Below, in pieces: positions 32,410-41,938 of a stretch of DNA of 64,000 nucleotides. The translations under genes were made by a program, and so were the position numbers. Position 1 is the first letter of the stretch. Each line of letters opens with the position of its first letter. The notes below the pieces were generated by a model. It had not been told where the DNA came from. It did no database searches and saw only the letters and a list, made by a program, of their open reading frames with translations. This DNA comes from Pedobacter kyonggii (GTDB lineage: Bacteria; Bacteroidota; Bacteroidia; Sphingobacteriales; Sphingobacteriaceae), in assembly GCF_004310665.1 (NCBI RefSeq), contig NZ_SIXF01000020.1, positions 34,317 to 98,316 on the forward strand, read 5' to 3'.

Positions 32410-34836
32410 TTAGTGCTGTAGCACTTTCGCGATTTCCTTCTCGATGGATTTGATCTCCTTAGGTTTAAGTTTTTTAGCTGCATCTGTTTTACCTGCTACT
32501 TTACTTTCCAGATATTTTACGCCTACCCTTAAAGCTTTTAAGCCGGAAACCCCCTGAAGTTCATCTAATTCAAGTTGCTCTAAATCGTCGTTTAAATAGC
32601 CTTGAACCTGCATATATTTAATGTACTCCATATATTCTTTGGCTTCTTCAGGATTGAAATAAACCATTGCAATTTTATGGGGCTGCGTTAAACGCTCGGT
32701 TGTACCTTTAACCAATACTTTATCAATACGTTTTTTAACTACTTCGTAACGGATGTTGTAAGCACCTTCTACATCAAAACGGCGTTCATCGTTCCTAAAG
32801 CTAATATCAATTGCATTTGAGTGGATAAAGATCAGCTGTGTGGTTTCTAATGCACGAGGCATTTCACCAATTAATCCTTTCGATAAACGTGCGATATCGA
32901 CCATTGAAGTTAACTGCCAAAGACGAATATTTTTAAGATACAACAAATCAAATGGGCGATCTGGTGCAATTTCCTGTCCGATGTAAATATCATACTCCAC
33001 TCCATCAGTTCTGAATTTGGCAAAATAACAAGGGTATGAAGCCTGTAAATTAGCCTGCGATTTCTCCAGGTACTGACTCACTTCGGTATTGATCAGCTGC
33101 ATCGAAATTTCCAACTGCCTGCGATTTGCAAATGCAGCACCGGTTTCTGGAACAATAACTTCGAAATAACGATCTACAAACTCAGCTGTTACCGGGTAGT
33201 TTCCTTTTATAATCGATAAGAAAGGATAAACCTCTATTTCTAAAAACTCGTTCAGTTTATTTTCTTCGTTTGATGAAGCAAAATCGCCGATGCGTTTAAT
33301 CCAGTCTTTACAATTGAACAATAGTTTATCGGTAAGTTCCAAAGACACATGCTTACGGATGGCTTTTAAAGTATCAATTAAACTGTTTAATTGTACTTCC
33401 ATGTCATCTTTTAAAGCTTTATTCCGCTCTATGGTAGAATTACGGATATCAATTGCGCCAAACAGCGGATACATATGTTTAAAGGTGATTGTTTCGATTT
33501 CCTTTAATTTATGGTAACTGTTATTTTGCTGAAGAAAATGCCAAACAGCTTCGTTAAACTTCCATTGTACCGATGGTTGTAAAGCGGTAAACTTATCCAT
33601 CAATACTTCGTCCATTTTAGCATCAAATTCTTCGATACTGTATTGGAAAAGCTGACCGATTAAGGGCATTGCCGGACGTAACCTCGATAAAAGCTTATCA
33701 TCAACCAATACTTCCTCGCTCGAATAAACCTCTAAAACACCAGCCAACTGCGTATTGTAATACACAGGCAATACTGAATAAGAACAAACTCCCGCAGCTT
33801 TTAAAACCCTCAAAAAAGGATCTTTATTAATCTGATCGTCGTTAATCGAGCTTACAAAAATGGCCCTTGGGTTTTCTTTATATTTATCAACCAACGAATA
33901 GAAAACTTCTTCTTCCAGATTGGATGATTTTGCCGAATTAATCAGCATACTTTGTGAAAACTCCTGATTATCGAAAACGAGCTTATTGTTAACGGTTAAA
34001 AAAGGCATTAAGCCAAATTCGAGTTTTCCGTTTCCGCTAAGCGTTTTTAAAGCGTGGATAACATGTGTATAGGCTTCGGTTTGATAATTGTGATTAACAA
34101 GTGCATCGCGGATACCATCTATAGCATGTTGCAAGGTCACATCTGTAATCGAGATGATGCTGAATCCTTCAAAGTGAAAATCTTGTAAAGGCAGGTGGTT
34201 TACCAGGTATTCCAGTTCGGTTTCGTCTTGAAAATGCTTGCCCAGTTCTTCAAAATTAAGCTCAGGCAAATCGCCCTTATGCATAATATCTACAAACTTC
34301 GTATCTGTTTGGATATTATAGTATTGTGTCAGTTTTGTTTCCTGATTAATATGAGCATAAATGATCTCATTTTTCAGTACCGAAGTAAAATTATAAAAAC
34401 GACCTAAAATAATATTGTAAATAAACTTGAGCTGTTTTTTCTCAATAGACTCGTTGTCTTTAGTTACCTTATTTTTTGGATCATGATCCTTAAAAAATTT
34501 ATAGAATGCATTGGTGCTAAAAAAAATCTGATCTGGAATTGGGGTGCTTAATGCCCAAAACAAATCATCTTCATTATCCATTAAAGGCGTTAGAATAGTG
34601 AAAATTAATTCTAGAGTATCTTTATATTGGGATAAATCTTCGGCACTGATGTTGCCAAGCAGCACATCGTCTTTTTCAATTTTTTGGAGTAAAAACCTGT
34701 AAAATTCAGATTTCACCGATTTTTCTGTTTTCAATCTGCCTTTTAAATATTCCACAAGTGGGCGGAAAGACAGAGATGATTCTACCTGGCAATGTATACA
34801 TTCGTTTTTATGTAGTTGTATTACATTGGTATTCAT
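32410..34836 (-). CDS. Large GAF-domain-like cytoplasmic protein, unknown function
   Basis: The 808-residue protein has no signal peptide and no membrane helix. Near the N-terminus is a short CIHCQVESS segment (a Cys pair). In the middle (about 280-395) is a segment with GAF-domain character: NPRAIFVSSINDD, then AAGVCSYSVLPVYYNTQLAG, then VLEVYSSEEVLVDDKLLSRL. C-terminal to this is a helical region ending in a Lys-rich tail. No enzymatic or DNA-binding domain is recognisable. GAF domains commonly bind cyclic nucleotides, haem or small metabolites. It is the only gene in its transcription unit. Confidence 0.6.
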   Translation of the reverse strand: MNTNVIQLHKNECIHCQVESSLSFRPLVEYLKGRLKTEKSVKSEFYRFLLQKIEKDDVLLGNISAEDLSQYKDTLELIFTILTPLMDNEDDLFWALSTPIPDQIFFSTNAFYKFFKDHDPKNKVTKDNESIEKKQLKFIYNIILGRFYNFTSVLKNEIIYAHINQETKLTQYYNIQTDTKFVDIMHKGDLPELNFEELGKHFQDETELEYLVNHLPLQDFHFEGFSIISITDVTLQHAIDGIRDALVNHNYQTEAYTHVIHALKTLSGNGKLEFGLMPFLTVNNKLVFDNQEFSQSMLINSAKSSNLEEEVFYSLVDKYKENPRAIFVSSINDDQINKDPFLRVLKAAGVCSYSVLPVYYNTQLAGVLEVYSSEEVLVDDKLLSRLRPAMPLIGQLFQYSIEEFDAKMDEVLMDKFTALQPSVQWKFNEAVWHFLQQNNSYHKLKEIETITFKHMYPLFGAIDIRNSTIERNKALKDDMEVQLNSLIDTLKAIRKHVSLELTDKLLFNCKDWIKRIGDFASSNEENKLNEFLEIEVYPFLSIIKGNYPVTAEFVDRYFEVIVPETGAAFANRRQLEISMQLINTEVSQYLEKSQANLQASYPCYFAKFRTDGVEYDIYIGQEIAPDRPFDLLYLKNIRLWQLTSMVDIARLSKGLIGEMPRALETTQLIFIHSNAIDISFRNDERRFDVEGAYNIRYEVVKKRIDKVLVKGTTERLTQPHKIAMVYFNPEEAKEYMEYIKYMQVQGYLNDDLEQLELDELQGVSGLKALRVGVKYLESKVAGKTDAAKKLKPKEIKSIEKEIAKVLQH

Positions 34837-34977
34837 TGTATAAGTTTTGCTATAGTGTAAAAATTATAGTTATCTATTTAATTACTAATTCATTGCAAAG
34901 ATACATACTCCTAAAAGCAATGTTCGTCTGCTGAACGTAATAGTTGGATATTACATCTATAAATATGTTACACAAAT

Positions 34978-37900
34978 TTAGTACCTAAAATTAAGCGATA
35001 CATAGGGATACCAGCCATCAGACGAGTGCCCCATTACAAAACGCACAACTGTAAGTGATGCCGGAGCGAAGTAAACACCCCCTCCTACACCGTGGTGCCA
35101 CAATGTAGAAGTTTCGTCACGTTTCCAAACCCTTCCTACATCATAAAAGCCCAATAAGCCAATTTGTCCGGGTAAAACGTAACTAACCAGATCACCAAGT
35201 TTGGCCCTAAGCTCTAAGTTGTTATAAAAAGTATGTTCGCCGGCAAACCTAAACTGGCGGTAACCTAAGAGATTTCCTTGCCCGCCCAGATATAAAGCCT
35301 GATAAAAAGCTGGTTTACCAATGGTTACCCCTCCACCAAAACGATCTGCCAAAATGAAGTTTTTCCTGCCATCGAGGTTTTTGTAAAGAGCTATACTGGC
35401 CGTAAACTGTCCGTAAGAGTTAGAATATTGGTTAGCGCCTTTGTAACCTAAAAGTTTAAAATCAACATAACTGCCCAAGGTTGGTAACAGATCATTATCG
35501 CGGGTATTATTGGTGAAATTTACAAATGCACCTGCAAACATCTTTTCGTTGCGTACCGTTATTGAATCAGATGAATGTAAGCGTGATGGATTTTCGATAA
35601 AACGACCATCATTATCTTCCTGATTATATTTATAATACTGATATGACGGACCAACGCTGAAGGTAGATTTTGGACGGCGCCACCTGATTGAAGCATCAAC
35701 CTGATAAAGGTTGAAACGTGCACGGTAGTACCTAATATTGTCTCCATCATTGAAAGGTGTTTCGTTGCCCAGGCCAAAGAAATTCTGTGTGTTATTTGGC
35801 GCGAAAGCATCGGCTTTTAAAACAAAATCGCCCTTGCCTAAAGCTTTTAACCATTCGCCTTTATAGTTAAACCTAAAAGCTTTTGTGGAGAATGAATGTA
35901 AAAAAGAAATGGTCTGCGAATTGCCATAAGGCTGTTTCCTGAAACCTGGATTAGTTTGTTTATATATCAACCCTAATAAAAGGCCATCATCCTGATTGTA
36001 ACCTGCATTTAATAGCCACGAATTACGGCGGTACATATCTTTTGGTATGTAACTGAAATTCGAGGTATCATTAGAAACAATTTTCCTGATTTTATTGGCA
36101 TCCTCTCCATTGTAAGTTGCTTTATCGGTTCTACCATATAACTTTACAGATCCGTTGCTGTTTGCAAAATCGTAAACTTTAGTGCCCTTGCCACCGATAA
36201 TCCGCAATTTAATATTCGAATTTTTATTGTTCAGGATCAAGCTGTCGTTACCGTTGTGCATGTAAACCCTGATTTCTTTGGTTACTTTGGGATCGAATTT
36301 CCGATCGAAAAGTTCGTCTTTGATATTACCCTCTTTAGAAATTTTATTGATTTTTACACGTAACCCATCGTTTTCAGCATCGGTAATCTGAATCAGTTCA
36401 TTTTTATTGGTCACCTCGATATCTACAATCCTGTTAAAGAAATGATAATACTGGTTCATTAACTTTGGCAAAGTGGCTATCCTGTTGCGCATCTGTGCCA
36501 AAAAGACATCGTGATGTAATGAGTAACCTGGTTCTGGGAGTTTTTTTAGTGCTTTTTCGAAAACGGCATCGTCATAGTTTGCGCAGAAATCTTTCACAAT
36601 TTTATCAAACTCCTTTTCATCAATATTGGCGGTCCAACGGCTGCTTATTTCTCTTCCTTCCCATAAAAACCAATTGATATCTTTTATACCGCGTTCATAC
36701 CCCTGCATCATAGGTAATAATGACGAAGATTGTGTGTAACGCTGTAAAAGACCATCAGATCTAAAAAATACCTGATCGCGATCTCTTGGTACCGGCGAAT
36801 AAAGCGAACCATCTTTAGTTTTGGTTTCTTTCCAACGCCATTGGTCTTCATGCCTGTCCCAATCACCCAATAACACATCAAATGCCCTGGCTTTTACCCA
36901 AGCTGGTCCATCTAATCTATTATCGTTATCATCGGTTAGTTTTTTATCCATTTTCGGAGAACTGTCTGATTCTCCTGTGGGTTCTCTTTCTTCAAACAAA
37001 CACAGGGTATTGGCAAAAACTGATTCAAATTCCCCAAGATTATCGTCAGGAGAAACCCAGCCAATAATCGGGTTGCTATGCGGGATACCGCCAGCCTTAG
37101 CAAGTTCGGGAACTACCAGTGCTGAAAACGGATGCTGCGCAGACATGTTATCCTTTATAATATCTTTGGCAAAAGTTTCGCGCAGTGCGGCAGGCAAAAG
37201 CACTTCAGGGTATTTCTCTACACTACGCAGTACATATTCTTTACCGTTTTTATCTTCTAATCGTAAAGAACGCGATTGATTGCCACCACCTCGCTGAGTT
37301 GCTTTTAAACCACCCATCATTTGAGAAACCCGTAACACAGGAACTTTTGTTCTTGCAGCATATTCCTTACGGTAGTTTTCGCCAAAAATAGTGCGGTGAA
37401 AATGGCCAACACTATCATATTCGGGCTTAATACGTACAAAAATACTATCCGCGGTAATTGGTTTATCTCTTTTCCTTACTTTTTGAGGGATGCTTTCGAA
37501 CTTTTTAATGTAACTGTAAACTCTTTTAACGCTCGTATCCGAATAAACATAATATTCGTAACGCATATCATTGTTTTTCAACTGATCGGCAATCACATAG
37601 CCCTGCTGCATTTCGTGAAACAAAGAAGTTTTGCCTTCCTTATTTGGCGATACTTTTGATCCTGAACCACTAATAATCTGCAATTGTTTTCCTTTAATTA
37701 ACTGAAGGCCGTGTTCATGCCCTGCAACATAAGTTACATTAGGATAATCGCCGAATACGCCGGTTACTGATTTAATCATATCCTTATAGGCCGGATGGTT
37801 TAAATCTTCAGGACTTAACAAAGTGGAACGGAGTAAGGGATATACCGAGCCCAAAACAGGCAAAGGGATATATAGATTTTTATTTAAAGATGTTAATGGA

Positions 37901-38580
37901 AAAAGATGGTTTCTTAAATTAAAATAACCGCCATGTGGCCCGTAACTCTGAAATGGATGGTGGGAAGCTAGTAGAATAACCTTGTCTTTGTTCTCTTCAA
38001 GTAACTGTTCCATTTTCACTAAAATCTCATCTTTGGTACGGCATTCGCATTCGCCGTTGGGGTTCGATTTATTGTATGGAAAGACCCACCATTCGCTATC
38101 GTAAGCAATAATGGTTAATTTATCAGTTAATTTAATGGCGACAGGATCAGGACATCCGTTTTCTGGTATTAATTTCAACAATGGATCGTTCTGAGCTTTA
38201 AGAAAGTCATCTTGTGCCTTGATTTTGGCTAAACCTTTGGGGCCAGATTTATCCCAATCGTGGTTGCCGGGAACAAAATAAACTGCAGCACCCATTTTAC
38301 GCATAGGCTCGAACTGTGAACGCAGGATCCTCTTCGTTTCTTCCTCTTCTACACTACCCGGCAGCCCCATTCCGGTGGGGTAAATATTATCGCCCAGATA
38401 TACCACGGTTGTTTTTTTAGGAAGTATTTGTTTGGCTGCGTTTTTTAAATCCTGCATCTGCGCTGGATTCATCTCGCCTGCATCGCCAAAAAGAATTACA
38501 CGATATTTTACATCATCTTGCGCAAAGGCAATGAGGTTGATTAAAAATAAGATGGTAAAAAGGGTAAATCTTTTAATCAT
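34978..38580 (-). CDS. Fusion of metallophosphoesterase, kinase-like region and outer-membrane beta-barrel
   Basis: The 1200-residue protein has a signal peptide (1-20). Residues about 25-345 are a calcineurin-like metallophosphoesterase with all metal motifs: FGDAGE (Asp33), GDN (64-65), GNHDW (106-109), SHHPF (207-208), AGHEHG (288-290). Residues about 430-650 contain ATP-site-like features: a strand GKEYVLRSV, then LLGDWDRHEDQW (571-581) and VPRDRDQVFF (597-606), resembling the DRH catalytic loop and metal-binding segment of Fam20/CotH/PI-kinase-like enzymes. Residues about 860-1200 form a BamA/TamA-like barrel (DRFGGGVTIGKPAFY, LLGYRQFRFAGEHTFYNNLE). The last strand ends in FRY, as expected of Omp85-type proteins. 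Confidence 0.85.
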   Translation of the reverse strand: MIKRFTLFTILFLINLIAFAQDDVKYRVILFGDAGEMNPAQMQDLKNAAKQILPKKTTVVYLGDNIYPTGMGLPGSVEEEETKRILRSQFEPMRKMGAAVYFVPGNHDWDKSGPKGLAKIKAQDDFLKAQNDPLLKLIPENGCPDPVAIKLTDKLTIIAYDSEWWVFPYNKSNPNGECECRTKDEILVKMEQLLEENKDKVILLASHHPFQSYGPHGGYFNLRNHLFPLTSLNKNLYIPLPVLGSVYPLLRSTLLSPEDLNHPAYKDMIKSVTGVFGDYPNVTYVAGHEHGLQLIKGKQLQIISGSGSKVSPNKEGKTSLFHEMQQGYVIADQLKNNDMRYEYYVYSDTSVKRVYSYIKKFESIPQKVRKRDKPITADSIFVRIKPEYDSVGHFHRTIFGENYRKEYAARTKVPVLRVSQMMGGLKATQRGGGNQSRSLRLEDKNGKEYVLRSVEKYPEVLLPAALRETFAKDIIKDNMSAQHPFSALVVPELAKAGGIPHSNPIIGWVSPDDNLGEFESVFANTLCLFEEREPTGESDSSPKMDKKLTDDNDNRLDGPAWVKARAFDVLLGDWDRHEDQWRWKETKTKDGSLYSPVPRDRDQVFFRSDGLLQRYTQSSSLLPMMQGYERGIKDINWFLWEGREISSRWTANIDEKEFDKIVKDFCANYDDAVFEKALKKLPEPGYSLHHDVFLAQMRNRIATLPKLMNQYYHFFNRIVDIEVTNKNELIQITDAENDGLRVKINKISKEGNIKDELFDRKFDPKVTKEIRVYMHNGNDSLILNNKNSNIKLRIIGGKGTKVYDFANSNGSVKLYGRTDKATYNGEDANKIRKIVSNDTSNFSYIPKDMYRRNSWLLNAGYNQDDGLLLGLIYKQTNPGFRKQPYGNSQTISFLHSFSTKAFRFNYKGEWLKALGKGDFVLKADAFAPNNTQNFFGLGNETPFNDGDNIRYYRARFNLYQVDASIRWRRPKSTFSVGPSYQYYKYNQEDNDGRFIENPSRLHSSDSITVRNEKMFAGAFVNFTNNTRDNDLLPTLGSYVDFKLLGYKGANQYSNSYGQFTASIALYKNLDGRKNFILADRFGGGVTIGKPAFYQALYLGGQGNLLGYRQFRFAGEHTFYNNLELRAKLGDLVSYVLPGQIGLLGFYDVGRVWKRDETSTLWHHGVGGGVYFAPASLTVVRFVMGHSSDGWYPYVSLNFRY

Positions 38581-38737
38581 ATTCCAGCGTTTGTATAAAT
38601 ATAGTTATTTTAAAATTTATTTTATTCTTGCGTGTTATCCAGTTAAGAATCTCTTATCGTTAAGCGTTACATCCTTAACTCCTTAATAGTAAACTAATAC
38701 TTAAGAAGTTAAGGACATTAAGTTTTTATCATAATAA

Positions 38738-38822
38738 GTCGTCATTTCGAACGGAGTGCAACACAGTTGAGAAATTTATTATAGATCTCTCCATTTCGCT
38801 ACGCTTCAGTCGAGATGACGAT
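38738..38822. repeat. GTCATTTCGAACGGAG...GTCGAGATGACG repeat
   Basis: The ends GTCGTCATTTCGA and TCGAGATGACGAT are inverted repeats around an AT-rich centre. It is a member of the GTCATnnCGA family found in other gaps, in the 286-bp gap 38581-38866. Confidence 0.6.
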
Positions 38823-38866
38823 TAATTTATTGAAGGACGATCGCATTAAAACACTACTACCAAAAC

Positions 38867-39772
38867 CTATTTTTTCAATTTAAACATCAAAATGTTCCCT
38901 GCCGATAAAGCACCGCCCTCATTAGAAATATAAAGGTTCTGATCTCGATCGAATGCGATACCTTCTGGTTGGTTAAAGAAATCTCCTTTTAGCGGATAGC
39001 TTGCTTTAATTTTGAAGTTTGCATCAGTAACGACCAATAGTTTATTCACTGATGAAAGCACATACCACTCGTTGGTTGATGGATTTTTAGCTAGAGCAGA
39101 AGGACGGAACTTAATTTTGGCTTCGCCAGATAAGTCAGCTATTTCTTGATGAGACAAAGCAAAGGTTCCGCTTGCAGTAAATTTACCATCAGCATATTTA
39201 AAGGCATAAATATCCGTCTGATCACTTTTATTTTTCTTAATTTCTTTAGTTAAAACATACACCTGGCCTGTTTTTTCGTCAGCAGCTAGTCCTTCGTATT
39301 CGGCTTTGGGAACCAGATCCTTAGTTTTAACCACATCAGCAACTTCAGGTTTATTGATCTCGCTAATGGGAAAGCTATGCAGTTCGCCATTACTTTTTAA
39401 CACAATTACGGTGTTATTTAAGATAGCCAGATCTTCATAATCGCCTTTACCACCAAATTTGGTGAACTTCGATTCTTTATCGGTTAAACCCAAATGAAAC
39501 AAATCGCCGTCTTCGTCCTGAATTGCAAATACTTCTTTAGGATCGCCATTATGAAATACAATTCCAGAAATTTCGAAGAGATTTTGTGGCATGTTATATT
39601 TTACCGGGTTTGCTAAATCGTAAGGAAGGTTTGATTTTTCTGCTCCGCTATTGGAAACAGTTTCTGTTGAATCGTTCTTTTTATCATCGCGATTACCATT
39701 TACGCATGAAATGCCCAAAAAGGCAACTGAAATTAGCAAGCTAGAGGCGAGGAAAGTTTTATTGTATTTCAT
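38867..39772 (-). CDS. Lipoprotein with SdiA-regulated-type beta-propeller
   Basis: The 301-residue protein has a lipoprotein signal peptide (SLLISVAFLGISC, lipid-modified Cys23). The mature part has WD/NHL-like repeats: NLFEISGIVFHNGDPKEVFA, YEGLAADEKTGQVYVLTKE, FRPSALAKNPSTNEWYVLSS, NQPEGIAFDRDQNLYISNEG. This matches the SdiA-regulated (PF06977-type) propeller fold also seen in YjiK. Binding or catalytic role unknown. It lies between the fusion protein and ppk1 on the same strand, but repeats on both sides suggest separate transcription. Confidence 0.82.
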   Translation of the reverse strand: MKYNKTFLASSLLISVAFLGISCVNGNRDDKKNDSTETVSNSGAEKSNLPYDLANPVKYNMPQNLFEISGIVFHNGDPKEVFAIQDEDGDLFHLGLTDKESKFTKFGGKGDYEDLAILNNTVIVLKSNGELHSFPISEINKPEVADVVKTKDLVPKAEYEGLAADEKTGQVYVLTKEIKKNKSDQTDIYAFKYADGKFTASGTFALSHQEIADLSGEAKIKFRPSALAKNPSTNEWYVLSSVNKLLVVTDANFKIKASYPLKGDFFNQPEGIAFDRDQNLYISNEGGALSAGNILMFKLKK

Positions 39773-39814
39773 AAGGTAAAATTTAATCTTTAATAACTGT
39801 TTTTATTTATCGGC

Positions 39815-39883
39815 CGTCATTCCCACGCAGGCGGGAATCGTAATGCAATAGGCTTAAGATTCCCACTCAAGTTGAATGACGAC
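39815..39883. repeat. GTCATTCCCACGCAGGCGGG repeat
   Basis: It runs from GTCATTCCCACGCAGGCGGG to GTTGAATGACGACC with inverted ends. Reverse-complemented, it matches the first element at 30655-30750. Confidence 0.68.
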
Positions 39884-39898
39884 CGTACTAAGCCATAA

Positions 39899-41938
39899 TT
39901 AATCTTTTTTTAACAATTGATAAATATCGCGTTGAGACTCGACAGGAGTCCTGCTACTTTTAACAGGAATATTGTTCATGTTTTCATCTATACAAACCGC
40001 CTGTACGTTATCTTGTTTTTGGATTTCGATAATAGCTATCATTTCCTGCTTAATCTGCTCATTATAAATCGGGAAGCAAACTTCAATTCTTCTATAAATA
40101 TTCCGGTTCATCCAATCGGCAGAGCCGAGGTATACATCGTTCTTACCTAAATTGTGAAAAATAAAAACACGTCCGTGCTCTAAATAACGATCAACAATGC
40201 GGGTAACCTTAATATTTTCGCTCATTCCGTGCACACCTGGAATTAAGCGACAAATACTCCGGACAATCAGTTCGATCTTTACCCCTGCCTGCGAAGCCTC
40301 GTAAAGTTTATTGATCAATACTTTTTCTTCGAGATTATTCATTTTAATGGTAATACCCGATGGCTTACCCTGTTTGGCATGTTCAATTTCGCGATCTATC
40401 AAGTTAAGAAAAACCTGCTGTAAATTAAACTGTGCTACCAATAAATGGTTAAATTTAATCAGATCTGCAGAAGTAGGTTTAACCCTTTTGGCCAGAAAGA
40501 TAAAAAGCAGCTCTACCTCACGAAGCATTTCTTTATTGGCCGTCATTAAAATATGATCGGTATAAAAAGCTGCTGTACTTTCGTTAAAGTTTCCGGTAGA
40601 AAACAAACCAGAATAACGCATGCGGTTACCTATCTGGCGTTTTACCAAGGCCACTTTGGCATGAACTTTTAAAGCGGTTACACTGTAAATAATATCAACA
40701 CCAACCTCCTTCATTTTCTTGGCCCATTTGATGTTATTGGCCTCATCAAAACGGGCTTTAAGCTCTACCAAAACGGTAACTTTTTTACCATTTTTTGCCG
40801 CGCTGATTAAAGCATTAACAATTTTCGAATCGCTGGCTACACGATAAAGCGTAACATAGATTTCCCTTACATCTTCATCAATAGCCGCTTCGTTAAAAAA
40901 CCGCAATACACTATCGTAACTCTGGTAAGGCGTATGTACTATAATATCGTTTTTATAAATGGCTTCGGTTAAAGATCCATCAATCAAATCGGTATTACAA
41001 AGTTTTGGCCAGTTTTGATTGGATAATTTTGGCGAATTAACCGGGAAACTCATAAAATCTTTCAGGTTATGGTATTGTCCACCTTCCATCCTATTGGCCT
41101 TTTTAAGGTTGAAAAGCTTTTTGAGCAATTCGAAAACGTTGGCCGGTATGCCAGGCTGGTGAAGAAAACGTGTAGCCAAACCAGAATCGCGTTTGAGCAA
41201 CTGCTTCTCTAATTGTTCGGATAAACTGCCCGAATATTCGTCTTTCAGGTCAATTTCAGCATCCCTTGTAATCTTGAAACTATAACAGCCTGTAATTTCC
41301 CCTTCGGGAAAAATACGGTCTAAATGAAAACGAACGATATCATCCAGAAAAACAATAAAGGTTTCATCACCTGATTCTACCTTATAAAAACGGGGTAACT
41401 GGTTGGAAGGGATATTTAAAATAACAACTTCAGCATCTTCTTTCTTTTTTAGCGTAATCAGAAAGTAAAGTTCATTATTTGAAGGAAAGAAGTTGGTATC
41501 AGCATTAATGTAAACAGGCTGCAAAAAGGCCATTACCTGACCCAAAAAATATCGGGTTATATTTTTCTGAATTTCTACTGGGAATGGCTGCCCATAAATT
41601 ACGTTTATCTTATTCTCTTTAAGCAAGGGAATAAGGTCTGATTTAAGTACCTTACCATAACGCTGCTGCTGTTCTGAAATAAGTTGATTAGCAGTATCCA
41701 GCAAATTATCGTCAATCTGGATATCGTTATCTTCCTTATTGCTCAATTTCTCTAAAGCGAGTAACACCGGCATCCTTACACGATAAAACTCGTCGAGGTT
41801 GGAAGAGAATATCGACAAAAACTTAATACGTTCTAAAAGTGGAACTGTACTTCGCTCGGCTTCCATTAAAATACGCTCGTTAAACTTTAACCAGCTTAAA
41901 TCTCTATTAAAAAAAGAGGTTTCTACTATCTGTTCCAT
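39899..41938 (-). CDS. ppk1: Polyphosphate kinase 1
   Basis: The 679-residue protein is a complete PPK1. The N domain includes FNRDLSWLKFNERILMEAE; the core has VTLYRVASDSKIVNALISAA, the phosphohistidine region VHAKVALVKR, then STGNFNESTAAFYTDH, and the C-terminal HGRVFIFHNLG and YLGSADWMNRN motifs (phospholipase D-like fold). It reversibly polymerises ATP gamma-phosphate into inorganic polyphosphate, at the inner membrane. The start ATG overlaps the stop of the upstream HD/PycTM gene (TAATG), so the two proteins are made in a coupled way. Confidence 0.97.
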   Translation of the reverse strand: MEQIVETSFFNRDLSWLKFNERILMEAERSTVPLLERIKFLSIFSSNLDEFYRVRMPVLLALEKLSNKEDNDIQIDDNLLDTANQLISEQQQRYGKVLKSDLIPLLKENKINVIYGQPFPVEIQKNITRYFLGQVMAFLQPVYINADTNFFPSNNELYFLITLKKKEDAEVVILNIPSNQLPRFYKVESGDETFIVFLDDIVRFHLDRIFPEGEITGCYSFKITRDAEIDLKDEYSGSLSEQLEKQLLKRDSGLATRFLHQPGIPANVFELLKKLFNLKKANRMEGGQYHNLKDFMSFPVNSPKLSNQNWPKLCNTDLIDGSLTEAIYKNDIIVHTPYQSYDSVLRFFNEAAIDEDVREIYVTLYRVASDSKIVNALISAAKNGKKVTVLVELKARFDEANNIKWAKKMKEVGVDIIYSVTALKVHAKVALVKRQIGNRMRYSGLFSTGNFNESTAAFYTDHILMTANKEMLREVELLFIFLAKRVKPTSADLIKFNHLLVAQFNLQQVFLNLIDREIEHAKQGKPSGITIKMNNLEEKVLINKLYEASQAGVKIELIVRSICRLIPGVHGMSENIKVTRIVDRYLEHGRVFIFHNLGKNDVYLGSADWMNRNIYRRIEVCFPIYNEQIKQEMIAIIEIQKQDNVQAVCIDENMNNIPVKSSRTPVESQRDIYQLLKKD

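Noticed and set aside
36821-37279. 152-codon plus-strand frame
   Set aside because: Antisense to the phosphoesterase/barrel fusion gene, whose frame and motifs are clear.
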